A stretch of DNA of 64,000 bases from Pseudomonas fluorescens (GCF_003732425.1 NZ_MOBX01000015.1:142303-206302), one strand, 5' to 3'. Positions 24,757-34,918 are shown, counted from the first letter of the stretch. Program-made: numbers and translations. The notes: generated by a model from the sequence alone, not told the origin.

Positions 24757-26996
24757 GACTGAGCCTCTTGTGCCACACGGATACCCACCTGCCCACACAG
24801 TGCGAGGAAGTTCGGGAACGACGTCGCGACGTTAGCGCAATCATGGATGCGGATCGGCGCAGTAGCGCGCAACGAGGCAACGCTGAACGCCATCGCGATA
24901 CGGTGATCGCCGTGACCATGCACTTCGCCGCCGCCGATCTGGCCGCCGTCGATGATGATGCCGTCCGGGGTTGGCTGGCATTTCACGCCCAGCGCCAACA
25001 GACCGTCCGCCATCACCTGGATACGATCCGATTCCTTGACCCGCAGCTCTTCAGCGCCCGTCAGTACGGTGCGCCCTTCGGCACAGGCAGCCGCCACGAA
25101 CAGCACCGGGAATTCGTCGATGGCCAGCGGAACCAGCGCTTCGGGAATCTCGATACCCTTGAGTTTAGCTGCCCGCACGCGCAGGTCAGCCACAGGCTCG
25201 CCGCCGACTTCACGCTGGTTTTCCAGAGTGATGTCTGCACCCATAAGACGCAGGATGTCGATCACGCCGGTACGGGTCGGATTGATGCCGACGTGTTCAA
25301 GCACCAGCTCCGAACCTTCGGCGATCGACGCAGCGACCAGGAAGAACGCCGACGACGAAATGTCGCCCGGCACTTCAATATGGGTCCCGGTCAACTTGCC
25401 ACCGGACTCGACCGACGCCGTGGCGCCATCAACGCTCACCGGATAACCGAAGCCGCGCAGCATGCGCTCGGTGTGATCGCGAGTCGGCGCAGGCTCGGTC
25501 ACGGTGGTTTTGCCTTCAGCGTACAGACCGGCGAGCAGCAGGCAGGATTTCACCTGAGCACTGGCCATCGGCATGGTGTAGGTCAGGCCTTTAAGCTTGT
25601 GACCACCGCGAATGGTCATCGGCGGACGACCCTCAGCAGCGGTTTCAATCACGGCGCCCATTTCACGCAGTGGATTGGCCACGCGATTCATCGGGCGCTT
25701 GGACAGCGACGCATCGCCAGTCAGCGTGCTGTCGAAGTTCTGCGCAGCCAACAGGCCGGACAGCAGACGCATCGACGTGCCGGAGTTGCCCAGATAGATC
25801 GGGCCCGGCGCAGGTTTCAGGCCGTGCAGGCCGACACCGTGGATGGTCACGCGGCCGTGGTGCGGGCCTTCGATGACCACGCCCATGTCGCGGAACGCCT
25901 GCAAGGTCGCCAGGGCGTCTTCGCCCTCAAGGAAGCCTTCGACTTCGGTGACGCCTTCGGCCAGCGAGCCGAGCATGATCGAACGGTGGGAAATCGATTT
26001 ATCACCCGGTACGCGAATCCGACCGGACAGGCGGCCACCAGGTTGAGCCAGGAAGATCAGATCGTTGGAATTCATAGCGTCCACATAGGCCCTGCGGGCC
26101 AGGATTTTACTGAAATGCTCGCGGGCAACCCGGGCGCGCGTGAAGACGCCCAACAATTGGTGCCCATCCCCTGCATCGACCGCGTCGCGCAAGGCGTCGA
26201 GGTCGCTGCGAAATGTATCGAGTGTGCGCAGGACAGCCTCGCGGTTGGCGAGGAAGATGTCGTGCCACATCACCGGGTCGCTTCCGGCGATTCTTGTGAA
26301 ATCGCGGAAACCGCCCGCAGCGTAACGGAAGATCTCAAGATTTTCATTGCGCTTGGCCAACGAATCGACCAGACCGAAGGCCAGCAGGTGCGGTAGATGA
26401 CTGGTCGCGGCCAGCACCTCATCGTGACGCTCGACCTGCATGTGCTCGACGTCGGCGCCCAATTCGCGCCACAGACGATCAACCACAGCCAATGCCGCCG
26501 GGTCGGTTTGCTCGAGCGGCGTGAGAATCACCTTGTGACGACGGAACAGTTCGGCATTGGAGGCTTCCACCCCGCTCTGCTCGGAACCGGCAATCGGATG
26601 GCCCGGCACGAAACGCGCCGGCATGCCGCCAAACGCCTCGGTCGCCGCGCGCACCACATTGCCTTTGGCGCTGCCAACATCGGTCAGAATCGCCTGCCCA
26701 AGATCCATGCCCGCCAGACGCGCGAGCACTTTTTCCATGGCCAGAATCGGCACCGCCAGCTGAATCACGTCAGCGCCCTGGCATGCAGCTGCCAAGTCGT
26801 CTTCACAACGATCGACCACACCCAACTCAACCGCCAGCTTGCGCGATTGCGGGTCGAGATCGACCCCGACCACTTCGCGGCATACGCCGCTTTCACGCAA
26901 GCCTTTAGCAAACGAACCACCGATCAACCCCAGACCGACCACCACAAGGCGACCGATCATAGGTGCAGCAGATTGCAGTGCAGTGACATCACCCAC
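24753..26996 (-). CDS. aroA: Bifunctional prephenate dehydrogenase / EPSP synthase
   Basis: A 747-residue fusion. The N-terminal ~300 residues are a TyrA-type dehydrogenase (LVVVGLGLIGGSFAKGL NAD motif, FVPGHPIAGSEQSG). From about residue 315 there is a full AroA/EPSP synthase (RIRVPGDKSISHRSIML, LGNSGTSMRLLSG, KESDRIQVMA). The fusion is typical of pseudomonads and joins the step to chorismate with the tyrosine branch. The GTG at 26996 overlaps hisC by 8 bp; an ATG at 26960 (MIGRLVVVG) is an equally possible start. Confidence 0.95.
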   Translation of the reverse strand: MGDVTALQSAAPMIGRLVVVGLGLIGGSFAKGLRESGVCREVVGVDLDPQSRKLAVELGVVDRCEDDLAAACQGADVIQLAVPILAMEKVLARLAGMDLGQAILTDVGSAKGNVVRAATEAFGGMPARFVPGHPIAGSEQSGVEASNAELFRRHKVILTPLEQTDPAALAVVDRLWRELGADVEHMQVERHDEVLAATSHLPHLLAFGLVDSLAKRNENLEIFRYAAGGFRDFTRIAGSDPVMWHDIFLANREAVLRTLDTFRSDLDALRDAVDAGDGHQLLGVFTRARVAREHFSKILARRAYVDAMNSNDLIFLAQPGGRLSGRIRVPGDKSISHRSIMLGSLAEGVTEVEGFLEGEDALATLQAFRDMGVVIEGPHHGRVTIHGVGLHGLKPAPGPIYLGNSGTSMRLLSGLLAAQNFDSTLTGDASLSKRPMNRVANPLREMGAVIETAAEGRPPMTIRGGHKLKGLTYTMPMASAQVKSCLLLAGLYAEGKTTVTEPAPTRDHTERMLRGFGYPVSVDGATASVESGGKLTGTHIEVPGDISSSAFFLVAASIAEGSELVLEHVGINPTRTGVIDILRLMGADITLENQREVGGEPVADLRVRAAKLKGIEIPEALVPLAIDEFPVLFVAAACAEGRTVLTGAEELRVKESDRIQVMADGLLALGVKCQPTPDGIIIDGGQIGGGEVHGHGDHRIAMAFSVASLRATAPIRIHDCANVATSFPNFLALCGQVGIRVAQEAQS

Positions 26997-28101
26997 GAGC
27001 CAGAACCTTGCGCAGCGCTTCGAGGAAGCGGCTGTTTTCCGCCGGCAGACCGATGGTCACCCGCAGGTGGTTCGGCATGCCGTAGTTGGCCACCGGACGC
27101 ACGATCACGCCTTCGCGCAGCAAGCCCTGAAATATCGGAGCGGCTACTTGACCGAGGTCGACGCAGATGAAGTTACCTTTGGACTCGATCCAGCCAAGGC
27201 CCAACTCACGAAAACCAGTCTGCAACTGCTGCATGCCTGACTCGTTGAGCTGACGGCTTTGCGCCAGATATTCCTCGTCCTTCAGCGCCGCACAGGCCGC
27301 CGCCAAAGCGAGGCTGTTGACGTTGAACGGCTGACGCACACGGTTCAGCACATCCGCCACCACCGGGGTGGACAGGCCGTAGCCAACACGCAATGACGCC
27401 AGACCATAAGCCTTGGAGAAGGTGCGCGAAACCAGCAGGTTCGGGTAAGCGGCGAGGAAATCCAGGCCATCCGGCAGATCGCTGCCTTCGGCGTACTCGA
27501 TGTACGCCTCGTCCAGCACCACCAGAACGTGCTCCGGAACATCCTGAAGAAACTCGTCCAGCGCCTCGGCGCCGAACCAGGTACCGGTCGGGTTGTTCGG
27601 GTTGGCGATAAATACGACGCGGGTATTGGCATCAATGGCCGCGAACATTGCAGGCAGGTCATGCCCCCAATCCTTGGCCGGCACCACTTTGGCCTGCGCG
27701 CCGACCGCCTGAGTGGCGATCGGATACACCGCGAATGCGTGTTCGCTGAACACCGCATTCAGGCCCGGTGCCAGATAGGCACGCGCAACCAGCTCAAGAA
27801 TGTCGTTGGAGCCGTTGCCCAGGGTGACCTGGCTCAGCTCGACGCGGCATTGCTCGGCCAGCAGGGATTTCAGCGCAAAACCGTTGCCGTCCGGATAACG
27901 GGTCAGCTCGGCCAGTTCTTCGCGGATGGCCGCCAAGGCTTTTGGACTGGCGCCCAGCGGGTTTTCGTTGCTCGCCAGTTTGACGATTTTTGCCGGATCC
28001 AGGTCCAGCTCGCGCGCCAGTTCGTCCACAGGCTTGCCCGGAACGTACGGCGAAAGTTGTTGCACGCCCGGCTGTGCCAGAGCGAGGAAGTTGCCACTCA
28101 T
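26989..28101 (-). CDS. hisC: Histidinol-phosphate aminotransferase (HisC2)
   Basis: A 370-residue fold-type I PLP enzyme: KLASNENPLGASP, FIANPNNPTGT, and SRTFSKAYGLASLRVGY with the PLP-binding Lys. Placed between pheA and tyrA/aroA, it probably serves histidine synthesis and/or transamination of aromatic precursors. Confidence 0.93.
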   Translation of the reverse strand: MSGNFLALAQPGVQQLSPYVPGKPVDELARELDLDPAKIVKLASNENPLGASPKALAAIREELAELTRYPDGNGFALKSLLAEQCRVELSQVTLGNGSNDILELVARAYLAPGLNAVFSEHAFAVYPIATQAVGAQAKVVPAKDWGHDLPAMFAAIDANTRVVFIANPNNPTGTWFGAEALDEFLQDVPEHVLVVLDEAYIEYAEGSDLPDGLDFLAAYPNLLVSRTFSKAYGLASLRVGYGLSTPVVADVLNRVRQPFNVNSLALAAACAALKDEEYLAQSRQLNESGMQQLQTGFRELGLGWIESKGNFICVDLGQVAAPIFQGLLREGVIVRPVANYGMPNHLRVTIGLPAENSRFLEALRKVLARG

Positions 28102-28113
28102 TTGCTACCGCCC

Positions 28114-29208
28114 TTAGAGAACTGCTTTCGGGTAGGAACCCAGCACTTTGAGTGCTACTGCTTCCTGACTGATCTTTTCCAGCACACCTTTGATCAACGG
28201 ATCACGGTGGTGGCCGACGAAGTCGATGAAGAACACGTAGGTCCATTTGCCGCTGCGCGACGGACGGGTCTCGATCCGGGTCAGGTCGATCCCGTTGTCA
28301 TGGAACGGCACCAGCAGCTCGTGGAGCGCGCCCGGCTTGTTGCTCATCGAAACGATGATCGAGGTCTTGTCGTCGCCGGTCGGCGGCACTTCCTGATTAC
28401 CGATCATCAGGAAGCGCGTCGAATTGTCCGGACGGTCTTCGATCTTCTCGGCCAGACGGGTCAGGCCATACAGACCGGCCGCCATGTCGCCGGCAATCGC
28501 CGCCGAGTTCCACTCGCCCTTGACCCGCTTGGCCGCTTCGGCGTTGCTCGACACCGCGACGCGTTCGACATTCGGGTAGTGCGCGTCCAGCCACTTGCGG
28601 CACTGGGCCAGCGACTGCGCATGGGAATAGATGCGGCTGATGCTGTCAGTCTTGGTGTTTTCACCGACCAACAGGTGATGGTGAATACGCAGCTCGACTT
28701 CGCCACAGATGACCATGTCGTGCTCGAGGAAGCTGTCGAGGGTGTGGTTGACCGCGCCTTCGGTGGAGTTTTCCACCGGCACCACGCCAAAATTCACCGC
28801 ACCAGCCGCCACTTCACGGAACACTTCATCAATCGCCGCCATCGGCTTGCTGATCACCGCGTGACCGAAGTGCTTCATCGCGGCAGCCTGGGTGAAGGTG
28901 CCTTCAGGGCCGAGGTAAGCCACTTTCAGCGGCTGCTCCAGCGCGAGGCACGACGACATGATTTCGCGGAACAACCGCGCCATCTCTTCGTTGCCCAGCG
29001 GCCCCTGGTTGCGCTCCATCACCCGTTTGAGCACCTGAGCTTCGCGCTCAGGACGATAGAACACCGGCACTTCGCCTTCGGCCAGCGAGGCCATCTTTAC
29101 TCGCGCGACTTCCTGGGCGCAACGCGCACGCTCACTGATCAGCTCAAGGACTTTGGTGTCCAGAGCGTCAATGCGAACGCGCAGTGCCTTGAGTTCTTGC
29201 TCGGACAT
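28114..29208 (-). CDS. pheA: Bifunctional chorismate mutase / prephenate dehydratase
   Basis: A 364-residue protein. Residues ~1-90 form an AroQ-type chorismate mutase (LRVRIDALDTKVLELISERA), ~95-270 the prephenate dehydratase (VAYLGPEGTFTQAA, NSTEGAVNHTLD), and the C-terminus an ACT domain for phenylalanine feedback (KPGALHELL, RIETRPSRSGKWTY). Its first base overlaps the serC stop, indicating coupled translation. Confidence 0.96.
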   Translation of the reverse strand: MSEQELKALRVRIDALDTKVLELISERARCAQEVARVKMASLAEGEVPVFYRPEREAQVLKRVMERNQGPLGNEEMARLFREIMSSCLALEQPLKVAYLGPEGTFTQAAAMKHFGHAVISKPMAAIDEVFREVAAGAVNFGVVPVENSTEGAVNHTLDSFLEHDMVICGEVELRIHHHLLVGENTKTDSISRIYSHAQSLAQCRKWLDAHYPNVERVAVSSNAEAAKRVKGEWNSAAIAGDMAAGLYGLTRLAEKIEDRPDNSTRFLMIGNQEVPPTGDDKTSIIVSMSNKPGALHELLVPFHDNGIDLTRIETRPSRSGKWTYVFFIDFVGHHRDPLIKGVLEKISQEAVALKVLGSYPKAVL

Positions 29209-30293
29209 CAGCCGTGTTCCTTCTCGAATTCAGCCATGTAGGCCACCAGCGCATTGACGGCGGTGATGTCGACGGCGTTGTAGATGGAGGCGCGCATACC
29301 GCCCACGGAGCGGTGGCCCTTGAGGTTGAGCAGACCACGCGCATCGGCGCCGGCGAGGAATGGCTTGTCCAGACGATCGTCAGCCAGACGGAACGGCACG
29401 TTCATCCACGAGCGATCCGACTTGTTGATCGGGTTGCTGTAAAGACCGCTGGCGTCGATGAAGTCGTACAGCGTGCGCTGCTTGACGTCGTTGAGCTTGG
29501 CGATGGCTTCAACGCCACCCTGCTCTTTCAGCCACTGGAACACCAGACCGGACAAGTACCAGGCCAACGTCGGCGGGGTGTTGTACATCGAGCCGTTATC
29601 GGCCGCGACCTTGTAGTCGAGCATGGTCGGGCACAGCGAGCGCGCCTTGCCCAGCAAGTCTTCGCGGATGATGTTGACGACGATACCGCTCGGGCCGATG
29701 TTTTTCTGTGCGCCGGCGTAGATCATGCCGAAACGCGAAATATCGACCGGACGCGAGAGGATGTCCGAAGACATGTCCGCCACCAGCGGCACGTCACCGG
29801 TTTCAGGGATCCACTGGAATTCCAGACCGCCGATGGTTTCGTTCGGTGCGTAGTGAACGTAAGCGGCGTCTTTCGACAGATTCCACTCGTTCTGGCCAGG
29901 AATGGCGAAATAGTCGTAAGGCTTGGCGGTGGCGGCAACGTTGACGTGGCCGTAGCGCGAAGCTTCTTCAATGGCTTTCTGCGACCAGATACCGGTGTCG
30001 ATATAGTCGGCAGAACCGCCTTCCGGCAGCAGGTTCAGTGGAATCTGCGCAAATTGCTGGCTGGCGCCACCCTGCAGAAACAGCACTTTATAGTTCGACG
30101 GGATATTCAGCAGGTCACGCAGATCCTGCTCGGCCTGGGTGGCAATGGACACGAACTCATCGCTGCGATGGCTCATTTCCATGACCGACAGACCCTTGCC
30201 GTGCCAATCAAGGAGTTCCCCTTGGGCGCGCTGCAGGACAGCTTCAGGAAGCGCCGCAGGACCGGCGCAGAAGTTATAGGCTCGCTTGCTCAC
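29208..30293 (-). CDS. serC: Phosphoserine aminotransferase
   Basis: A 361-residue class V aminotransferase: AYNFCAGPAALPEAVL, LFLQGGASQQFAQ, IYAGAQKNIGPSG with the PLP Lys, and HRSVGGMRASIYNA at the end. It makes O-phosphoserine and serves the PLP pathway as well. The family N-terminus MSKRAYNF fits a GTG at 30293; the frame is open to a TTG at 30299. Confidence 0.96.
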   Translation of the reverse strand: MSKRAYNFCAGPAALPEAVLQRAQGELLDWHGKGLSVMEMSHRSDEFVSIATQAEQDLRDLLNIPSNYKVLFLQGGASQQFAQIPLNLLPEGGSADYIDTGIWSQKAIEEASRYGHVNVAATAKPYDYFAIPGQNEWNLSKDAAYVHYAPNETIGGLEFQWIPETGDVPLVADMSSDILSRPVDISRFGMIYAGAQKNIGPSGIVVNIIREDLLGKARSLCPTMLDYKVAADNGSMYNTPPTLAWYLSGLVFQWLKEQGGVEAIAKLNDVKQRTLYDFIDASGLYSNPINKSDRSWMNVPFRLADDRLDKPFLAGADARGLLNLKGHRSVGGMRASIYNAVDITAVNALVAYMAEFEKEHG

Positions 30294-30354
30294 ATCCAAT
30301 CTCGCTCTGATTTGGTGGTATCACGCAATAAATCACACTACCGATCAACACGGC

Positions 30355-30451
30355 CCTGTGGGAGCGAGCCTGCTCGCGAATGCATCACCGCGGTGCGTCA
30401 GAGGTACCGCAGCGCCTGCATTCGCGAGCAGGCTCGCTCCCACAGGGGATC
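30355..30451. repeat. REP pair (REPIN), family A
   Basis: GTGGGAGCGAGCCTGCTCGC at the left and its inverse at the right enclose about 45 bp between serC and gyrA. Same family as copies near 39.9, 49.6 and 51.0 kb. Confidence 0.92.
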
Positions 30452-30488
30452 TCCATGATGTCGAAATTTCATACCGGACAAATAACAA

Positions 30489-30512
30489 GGGGGCGAATTC
30501 TCATCCGCCCCC
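30489..30512 (-). terminator. Terminator-like hairpin after gyrA
   Basis: GGGGGCG / CGCCCCC stem with a 10-base loop, 12 bp past the gyrA stop on the minus strand, followed by a weak T-rich run (TTGTTATTTG). Confidence 0.6.
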
Positions 30513-30524
30513 TCGTTTGTCCGC

Positions 30525-33299
30525 TTATTCTTGCGGTTCTTCGTCTGCTGCGGCGTCGAGTTGCTGGTCTTCGCCAGCATCGTCGTTCACGACAGTGCCT
30601 TCGAATTCCTCGCCCTCTTCACCCTCAAGCTCTTCACCTTCAACTTCCGAAGGCTCCTGAACCCGCTCCAGACCGACCAGGGTTTCGTCCTTGGCCAGCT
30701 TGATCAGCGTCACACCTTGAGTGTTACGACCCAGGCTCGACACTTCGTCGACACGGGTACGCACCAGGGTGCCCTGATCGGAGATCAGCATGATCTCTTC
30801 ACCGTCCTGCACCTGAACCGCGCCGACCAGACGGCCGTTACGCTCGTTGCTGACCATGGCAATAACGCCCTGACCGCCACGCTTGTATTCAGGGAACTCG
30901 GTGATCGCCGTGCGCTTGCCGTAGCCGCGCTCGGACGCCGTGAGGATTTCGCTGCCTTCTTCCGGAATCAGCATGGAGATCAGCTTCTGCCCTTCTGGCA
31001 GACGCATGCCACGCACACCGCGGGCGGTACGGCCCATGGCGCGAACTTCGGATTCCTTGAAGCGAGTCACTTTGCCGCCGTCGGAGAACAGCATGATTTC
31101 CTGCTCGCCATCGGTGATGGCGGCGGAGATCAGGATGTCGCCTTCGTCCAGTTCCAGCGCGATCAAGCCGACGCTGCGCTGACGGCTGAAGGCCACCAGC
31201 GGGGTCTTCTTCACGGTACCGTTGGCGGTCGACATGAAGATGAACGGGGCTTTCTTGCGGTCGGCAGCCTTGATGCGGGCGCGACGCTCTTCGTCGGTTT
31301 CGTTGCTGTTTTCGATCTCTTCTACATCAGCCTCGGCGCCTTCGGCTTCTTCTTCATCAGCCTGACGCTTCATGGCTTCGAGATCGACCGGCAGCATGGT
31401 GGTGATGTATTCACCCTCGCTCAACGGCAAGAGGTTGACCAGCGGACGACCACGGGCCGCGCGGGACGCTTCCGGAATCTCGTAGGTCTTGAGCCAGTAC
31501 ACCTTGCCCTTGCTGGAGAACAGCAGCAGCGTGGTGTGGCTGTTGGCGACCAGCAGGTGAGCGATGTAGTCCTCATCCTTGACGCCGGTCGCCGACTTGC
31601 CTTTACCGCCACGACGCTGAGCCTGGTACGCAGCCAATGGCTGGGTCTTGGCGTAGCCACCGTGGGAGATGGTCACGACGCGCTCTTCTTCCGGGATCAT
31701 GTCGCCCAGGGTCAGGTCGAGACGGGCATCGAGAATCTCGGTACGACGCTGGTCGCCATATTCAGCGCGGATCACTTCCAGCTCTTCGCGGATCACTTCC
31801 ATCAGGCGCACGGCGCTGTTGAGGATGCGGATCAGCTCGCCGATCTGGTTGAGGATCTCTTGATACTCGGCCAGCAGTTTTTCGTGTTCCAGACCGGTCA
31901 GACGGTGCAGACGCAGTTCCAGAATGGCTTGCGCCTGTTCTGGCGACAGGAAGTATTTGCCTTCGCGCAGACCGTATTGCGGATCAAGGTTTTCCGGACG
32001 GCACGAATCGGCACCGGCACGCTCAACCATCGCCACCACTGCCGAGGATTCCCACGGCGTGCTGACCAGCGCTTCTTTAGCTTCCGACGGCGTCGGCGAA
32101 GCCTTGATCAGAGCAATCACCGGGTCGATGTTCGACAGAGCAACGGCCTGACCTTCGAGGATGTGACCACGCTCGCGTGCCTTGCGCAGTTCGAACACGG
32201 TACGGCGGGTAACGACTTCGCGACGGTGACGGACGAAGGCTTCCAGCAGATCCTTGAGATTCAGGATGCGTGGGCGGCCGTCGATCAGTGCCACGATGTT
32301 GATGCCGAATACCGATTGCAACTGGGTCTGGGCGTAGAGGTTGTTGAGGATCACCTCAGGCACTTCGCCGCGACGCAGTTCGATCACGACGCGCATACCG
32401 TCCTTGTCGGACTCGTCGCGCAGTTCGGTGATGCCTTCGAGCTTCTTCTCTTTGACCAGCTCGGCGATCTTCTCGATCAGACGCGCCTTGTTCAACTGGT
32501 AAGGGAGTTCGGTGATGACGATCTGCTGACGACCACCGACTTTGTCGATGTCTTCGATGATCGAGCGGGCGCGCATGTAAATGCGGCCACGACCGGTACG
32601 GTAGGCTTCGATGATGCCGGCGCGACCGTTGATGATCGCCGCCGTCGGGAAGTCCGGACCAGGGATGTATTGCATCAGTTCATCGACGGTCAACTCGGGG
32701 TTGTCGATGAGCGCCAGGCAACCGTCGATGACTTCACCGAGGTTGTGCGGCGGAATGTTGGTCGCCATGCCCACGGCGATACCGCTGGAGCCGTTGACCA
32801 GCAGGTTGGGGATACGGGTCGGCATGACCGCCGGGATCATTTCGGTGCCGTCGTAGTTCGGCACCCAGTCCACGGTTTCCTTGTGCAGGTCAGCCAGCAG
32901 CTCGTGCGCCAGCTTGGTCATGCGCACTTCGGTGTATCGCATGGCCGCAGCGTTATCGCCGTCGACCGAACCGAAGTTGCCCTGACCGTCGACCAGCAGG
33001 TAACGCAGGGAGAAAGGCTGAGCCATACGAACGATAGTGTCGTAGACCGCGGTATCACCGTGCGGGTGATACTTACCGATCACGTCGCCGACAACACGGG
33101 CAGATTTCTTGTACGGCTTGTTGAAGTCGTTGCCCAGCTCGCTCATCGCGAACAGTACGCGACGGTGCACGGGCTTGAGGCCATCGCGCGCATCCGGCAG
33201 TGCACGGCCGACGATCACGCTCATCGCGTAGTCGAGGTAGGACTGTTTCAGCTCGTCTTCGATATTGACCGGGAGGATTTCTTTGGCCAGTTCGCCCAT
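30525..33299 (-). CDS. gyrA: DNA gyrase subunit A
   Basis: A 924-residue type IIA topoisomerase subunit, start at the ATG at 33299 (MGELAKEILPVNIEDEL). The active-site Tyr is Tyr122 (AAMRYTEVRM). The quinolone-resistance positions are of the susceptible type, Thr83 and Asp87 (HPHGDTAVYDTIVRM). Six C-terminal beta-pinwheel blades follow, and a very acidic tail (~50 residues) ends the protein. An insertion of about 40 acidic residues lies in the C-terminal domain (EEEAEGAEADVEEIENSNET), as in other pseudomonads. Confidence 0.98.
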   Translation of the reverse strand: MGELAKEILPVNIEDELKQSYLDYAMSVIVGRALPDARDGLKPVHRRVLFAMSELGNDFNKPYKKSARVVGDVIGKYHPHGDTAVYDTIVRMAQPFSLRYLLVDGQGNFGSVDGDNAAAMRYTEVRMTKLAHELLADLHKETVDWVPNYDGTEMIPAVMPTRIPNLLVNGSSGIAVGMATNIPPHNLGEVIDGCLALIDNPELTVDELMQYIPGPDFPTAAIINGRAGIIEAYRTGRGRIYMRARSIIEDIDKVGGRQQIVITELPYQLNKARLIEKIAELVKEKKLEGITELRDESDKDGMRVVIELRRGEVPEVILNNLYAQTQLQSVFGINIVALIDGRPRILNLKDLLEAFVRHRREVVTRRTVFELRKARERGHILEGQAVALSNIDPVIALIKASPTPSEAKEALVSTPWESSAVVAMVERAGADSCRPENLDPQYGLREGKYFLSPEQAQAILELRLHRLTGLEHEKLLAEYQEILNQIGELIRILNSAVRLMEVIREELEVIRAEYGDQRRTEILDARLDLTLGDMIPEEERVVTISHGGYAKTQPLAAYQAQRRGGKGKSATGVKDEDYIAHLLVANSHTTLLLFSSKGKVYWLKTYEIPEASRAARGRPLVNLLPLSEGEYITTMLPVDLEAMKRQADEEEAEGAEADVEEIENSNETDEERRARIKAADRKKAPFIFMSTANGTVKKTPLVAFSRQRSVGLIALELDEGDILISAAITDGEQEIMLFSDGGKVTRFKESEVRAMGRTARGVRGMRLPEGQKLISMLIPEEGSEILTASERGYGKRTAITEFPEYKRGGQGVIAMVSNERNGRLVGAVQVQDGEEIMLISDQGTLVRTRVDEVSSLGRNTQGVTLIKLAKDETLVGLERVQEPSEVEGEELEGEEGEEFEGTVVNDDAGEDQQLDAAADEEPQE

Positions 33300-33630
33300 G
33301 AGAAGCCTGATTCCTTTTTCTGGTGAAACTTCGTCATATCCATATGGGACCAACGAAGCTCGTCGGGGCAGGCCGAGTGCCATGCGCCGACTTACGACAA
33401 ATCAACATTGGATCGCGGATTTGCGCAGTAAAGACAGCTCCGTGGAGCTGCCTCGGAAAACGCCGGATGTTATCACAAGAGCCGCCACGCACCTATCCCC
33501 CTGATGCGCATGGAGCATAGTTAGTTGACCGGTGACAGGCTTAACGAGGACGAGAGAAGCTCAGAGCTTCGTTGAATGCAGAATTGAGGCTTGGTTTGGG
33601 GATGTTTATTGACTTTTAGGGGGACGCGCA
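33300..33630 (-). promoter_or_regulatory. gyrA upstream region with leader hairpin
   Basis: No gene here. In the gyrA leader, CTTCGT and ACGAAG (33358-33353 and 33334-33329) form a stem with an inner CCATATGG, about 30 bp before the start codon. A structured RNA motif called gyrA is described upstream of gyrA in Pseudomonas; this hairpin is a candidate for it. No clear -35/-10 pair was assigned. Confidence 0.4.
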
Positions 33631-33719
33631 CCTGTAGGAGCTGCCAAAGGCTGCGATCTTTTGATCCCAGCCTCTAAAAAGCAAGATCAAAAGATCGCAG
33701 CCTTCGGCAGCTCCTACAT
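33631..33719. repeat. REP pair (REPIN), family B
   Basis: TGTAGGAGCTGCCAAAGGCT... and its near-perfect inverse (GATCGCAGCCTTCGGCAGCT) flank a ~25-bp centre next to the mtnA 3' end. Same family as the copy at 37.7 kb. Confidence 0.9.
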
Positions 33720-33733
33720 TGAGTATCACCGCA

Positions 33734-34810
33734 TCAATGCAGGCGCTTGCGGCACATCAACTGGGCCATTTTCGCGGTATCCGGACGCTCGACGATGCCT
33801 TTCTCGGTAACGATCGCGTCGATCAGGTCGGCCGGCGTCACGTCAAACACCGGGTTGAAAGCTTCAACGTCCGCGCCGACGCGCTTGCCACCCACTTCCA
33901 GCAACTCGGCGCCGTCACGTTCCTCGATCGGGATGTCGTCACCGCTGGCCAGATTCATGTCGATGGTCGAACTTGGCGCCACCACCATGAAACGCACGCC
34001 GTGGTGCATGGCGTTGACCGCCAGTTGATAGGTGCCGATCTTGTTCGCCACGTCGCCATTGGCGGTGATGCGGTCAGCGCCGACAATCACCCAGGTCACG
34101 CCTTTGGTTTTCATGATGTGCGCGGCAGCGGAGTCGGCATTCAGGGTCACCGGAATGCCTTCGTTGGCCAGTTCCCAAGCGGTCAGGCGCGAGCCCTGCA
34201 GCCATGGACGGGTTTCATCGGCGTAAACACGCTCGACCATGCCTTCCAGATAAGCCGCGCGAATCACCCCCAGCGCCGTACCGAACCCGCCGGTAGCCAG
34301 CGCGCCAGTGTTGCAGTGGGTCAGAATCGCCTGCGCATTGCCCTGATGCTTGCGGATCAGATCAACGCCGAGCTGGGCCATGGTCAGGTTGGCTTCGCGA
34401 TCGCTTTCATGAATGGCAATGGCTTCGGCTTCCAGCGCCGCCAGCGGGTCGGCGTTGTCTTTCAGACGATCAAGGCGATCGTGCATGCGCCCGAGCGCCC
34501 AGAACAGATTGACCGCGGTCGGCCGAGAATCGGCCAGCAGCGCGAAATCAGCCTCCAGCGCCGCAGCCCAGTCGCCACCTTCGGCCACGCGGGCACGGGC
34601 CGCCAGCACAATGCCATAGGCCGCGCTGATGCCGATGGCCGGCGCACCGCGCACCACCATCGAGCGAATCGCCTCAGCCACGCCGGCGGCGCTGGTGTAG
34701 GCGATCCAGGTTTCTTCGAACGGCAAAATACGCTGATCCAGCAGGTGGAGCGCGCCATCTCGCCAATCGATGGCCTTTACTTTCTCCGCAGCCAACAGTC
34801 GATCGCGCAT
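33734..34810 (-). CDS. mtnA: Methylthioribose-1-phosphate isomerase
   Basis: A 358-residue protein of the MtnA/eIF2B-alpha-like family: MVVRGAPAIGISAAYG, the catalytic-Cys segment LTHCNTGALATGG, and VGADRITANGDVANKIGTY with the catalytic Asp. It converts 5-methylthioribose-1-P to methylthioribulose-1-P in methionine salvage. It is transcribed divergently from mtaD, which acts in the same purine/methylthioadenosine chemistry. Confidence 0.96.
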   Translation of the reverse strand: MRDRLLAAEKVKAIDWRDGALHLLDQRILPFEETWIAYTSAAGVAEAIRSMVVRGAPAIGISAAYGIVLAARARVAEGGDWAAALEADFALLADSRPTAVNLFWALGRMHDRLDRLKDNADPLAALEAEAIAIHESDREANLTMAQLGVDLIRKHQGNAQAILTHCNTGALATGGFGTALGVIRAAYLEGMVERVYADETRPWLQGSRLTAWELANEGIPVTLNADSAAAHIMKTKGVTWVIVGADRITANGDVANKIGTYQLAVNAMHHGVRFMVVAPSSTIDMNLASGDDIPIEERDGAELLEVGGKRVGADVEAFNPVFDVTPADLIDAIVTEKGIVERPDTAKMAQLMCRKRLH

Positions 34811-34918
34811 CCCTCACCCCGCACTCATGAACAAAAGCCGCCGATTATAGCGATCCCCCCGCGAAGACGCTCGGGTATACTTCGCCATCCTTTACAAAAG
34901 CACTGGAACCGACCCTCG

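Noticed and set aside
24741..26396. 551-codon plus-strand frame
   Set aside because: Antisense to the tyrA/aroA fusion; His/Arg/Gln-rich translation typical of shadows.
30531..33326. 931-codon open frame on the plus strand
   Set aside because: Antisense shadow of gyrA caused by GC-rich codon bias; no domain, and gyrA is certain on the other strand.
33719..34918. N-terminal extension of mtaD
   Set aside because: The open frame upstream runs antisense through mtnA; the family N-terminus is MPKPAIAL at 34919.
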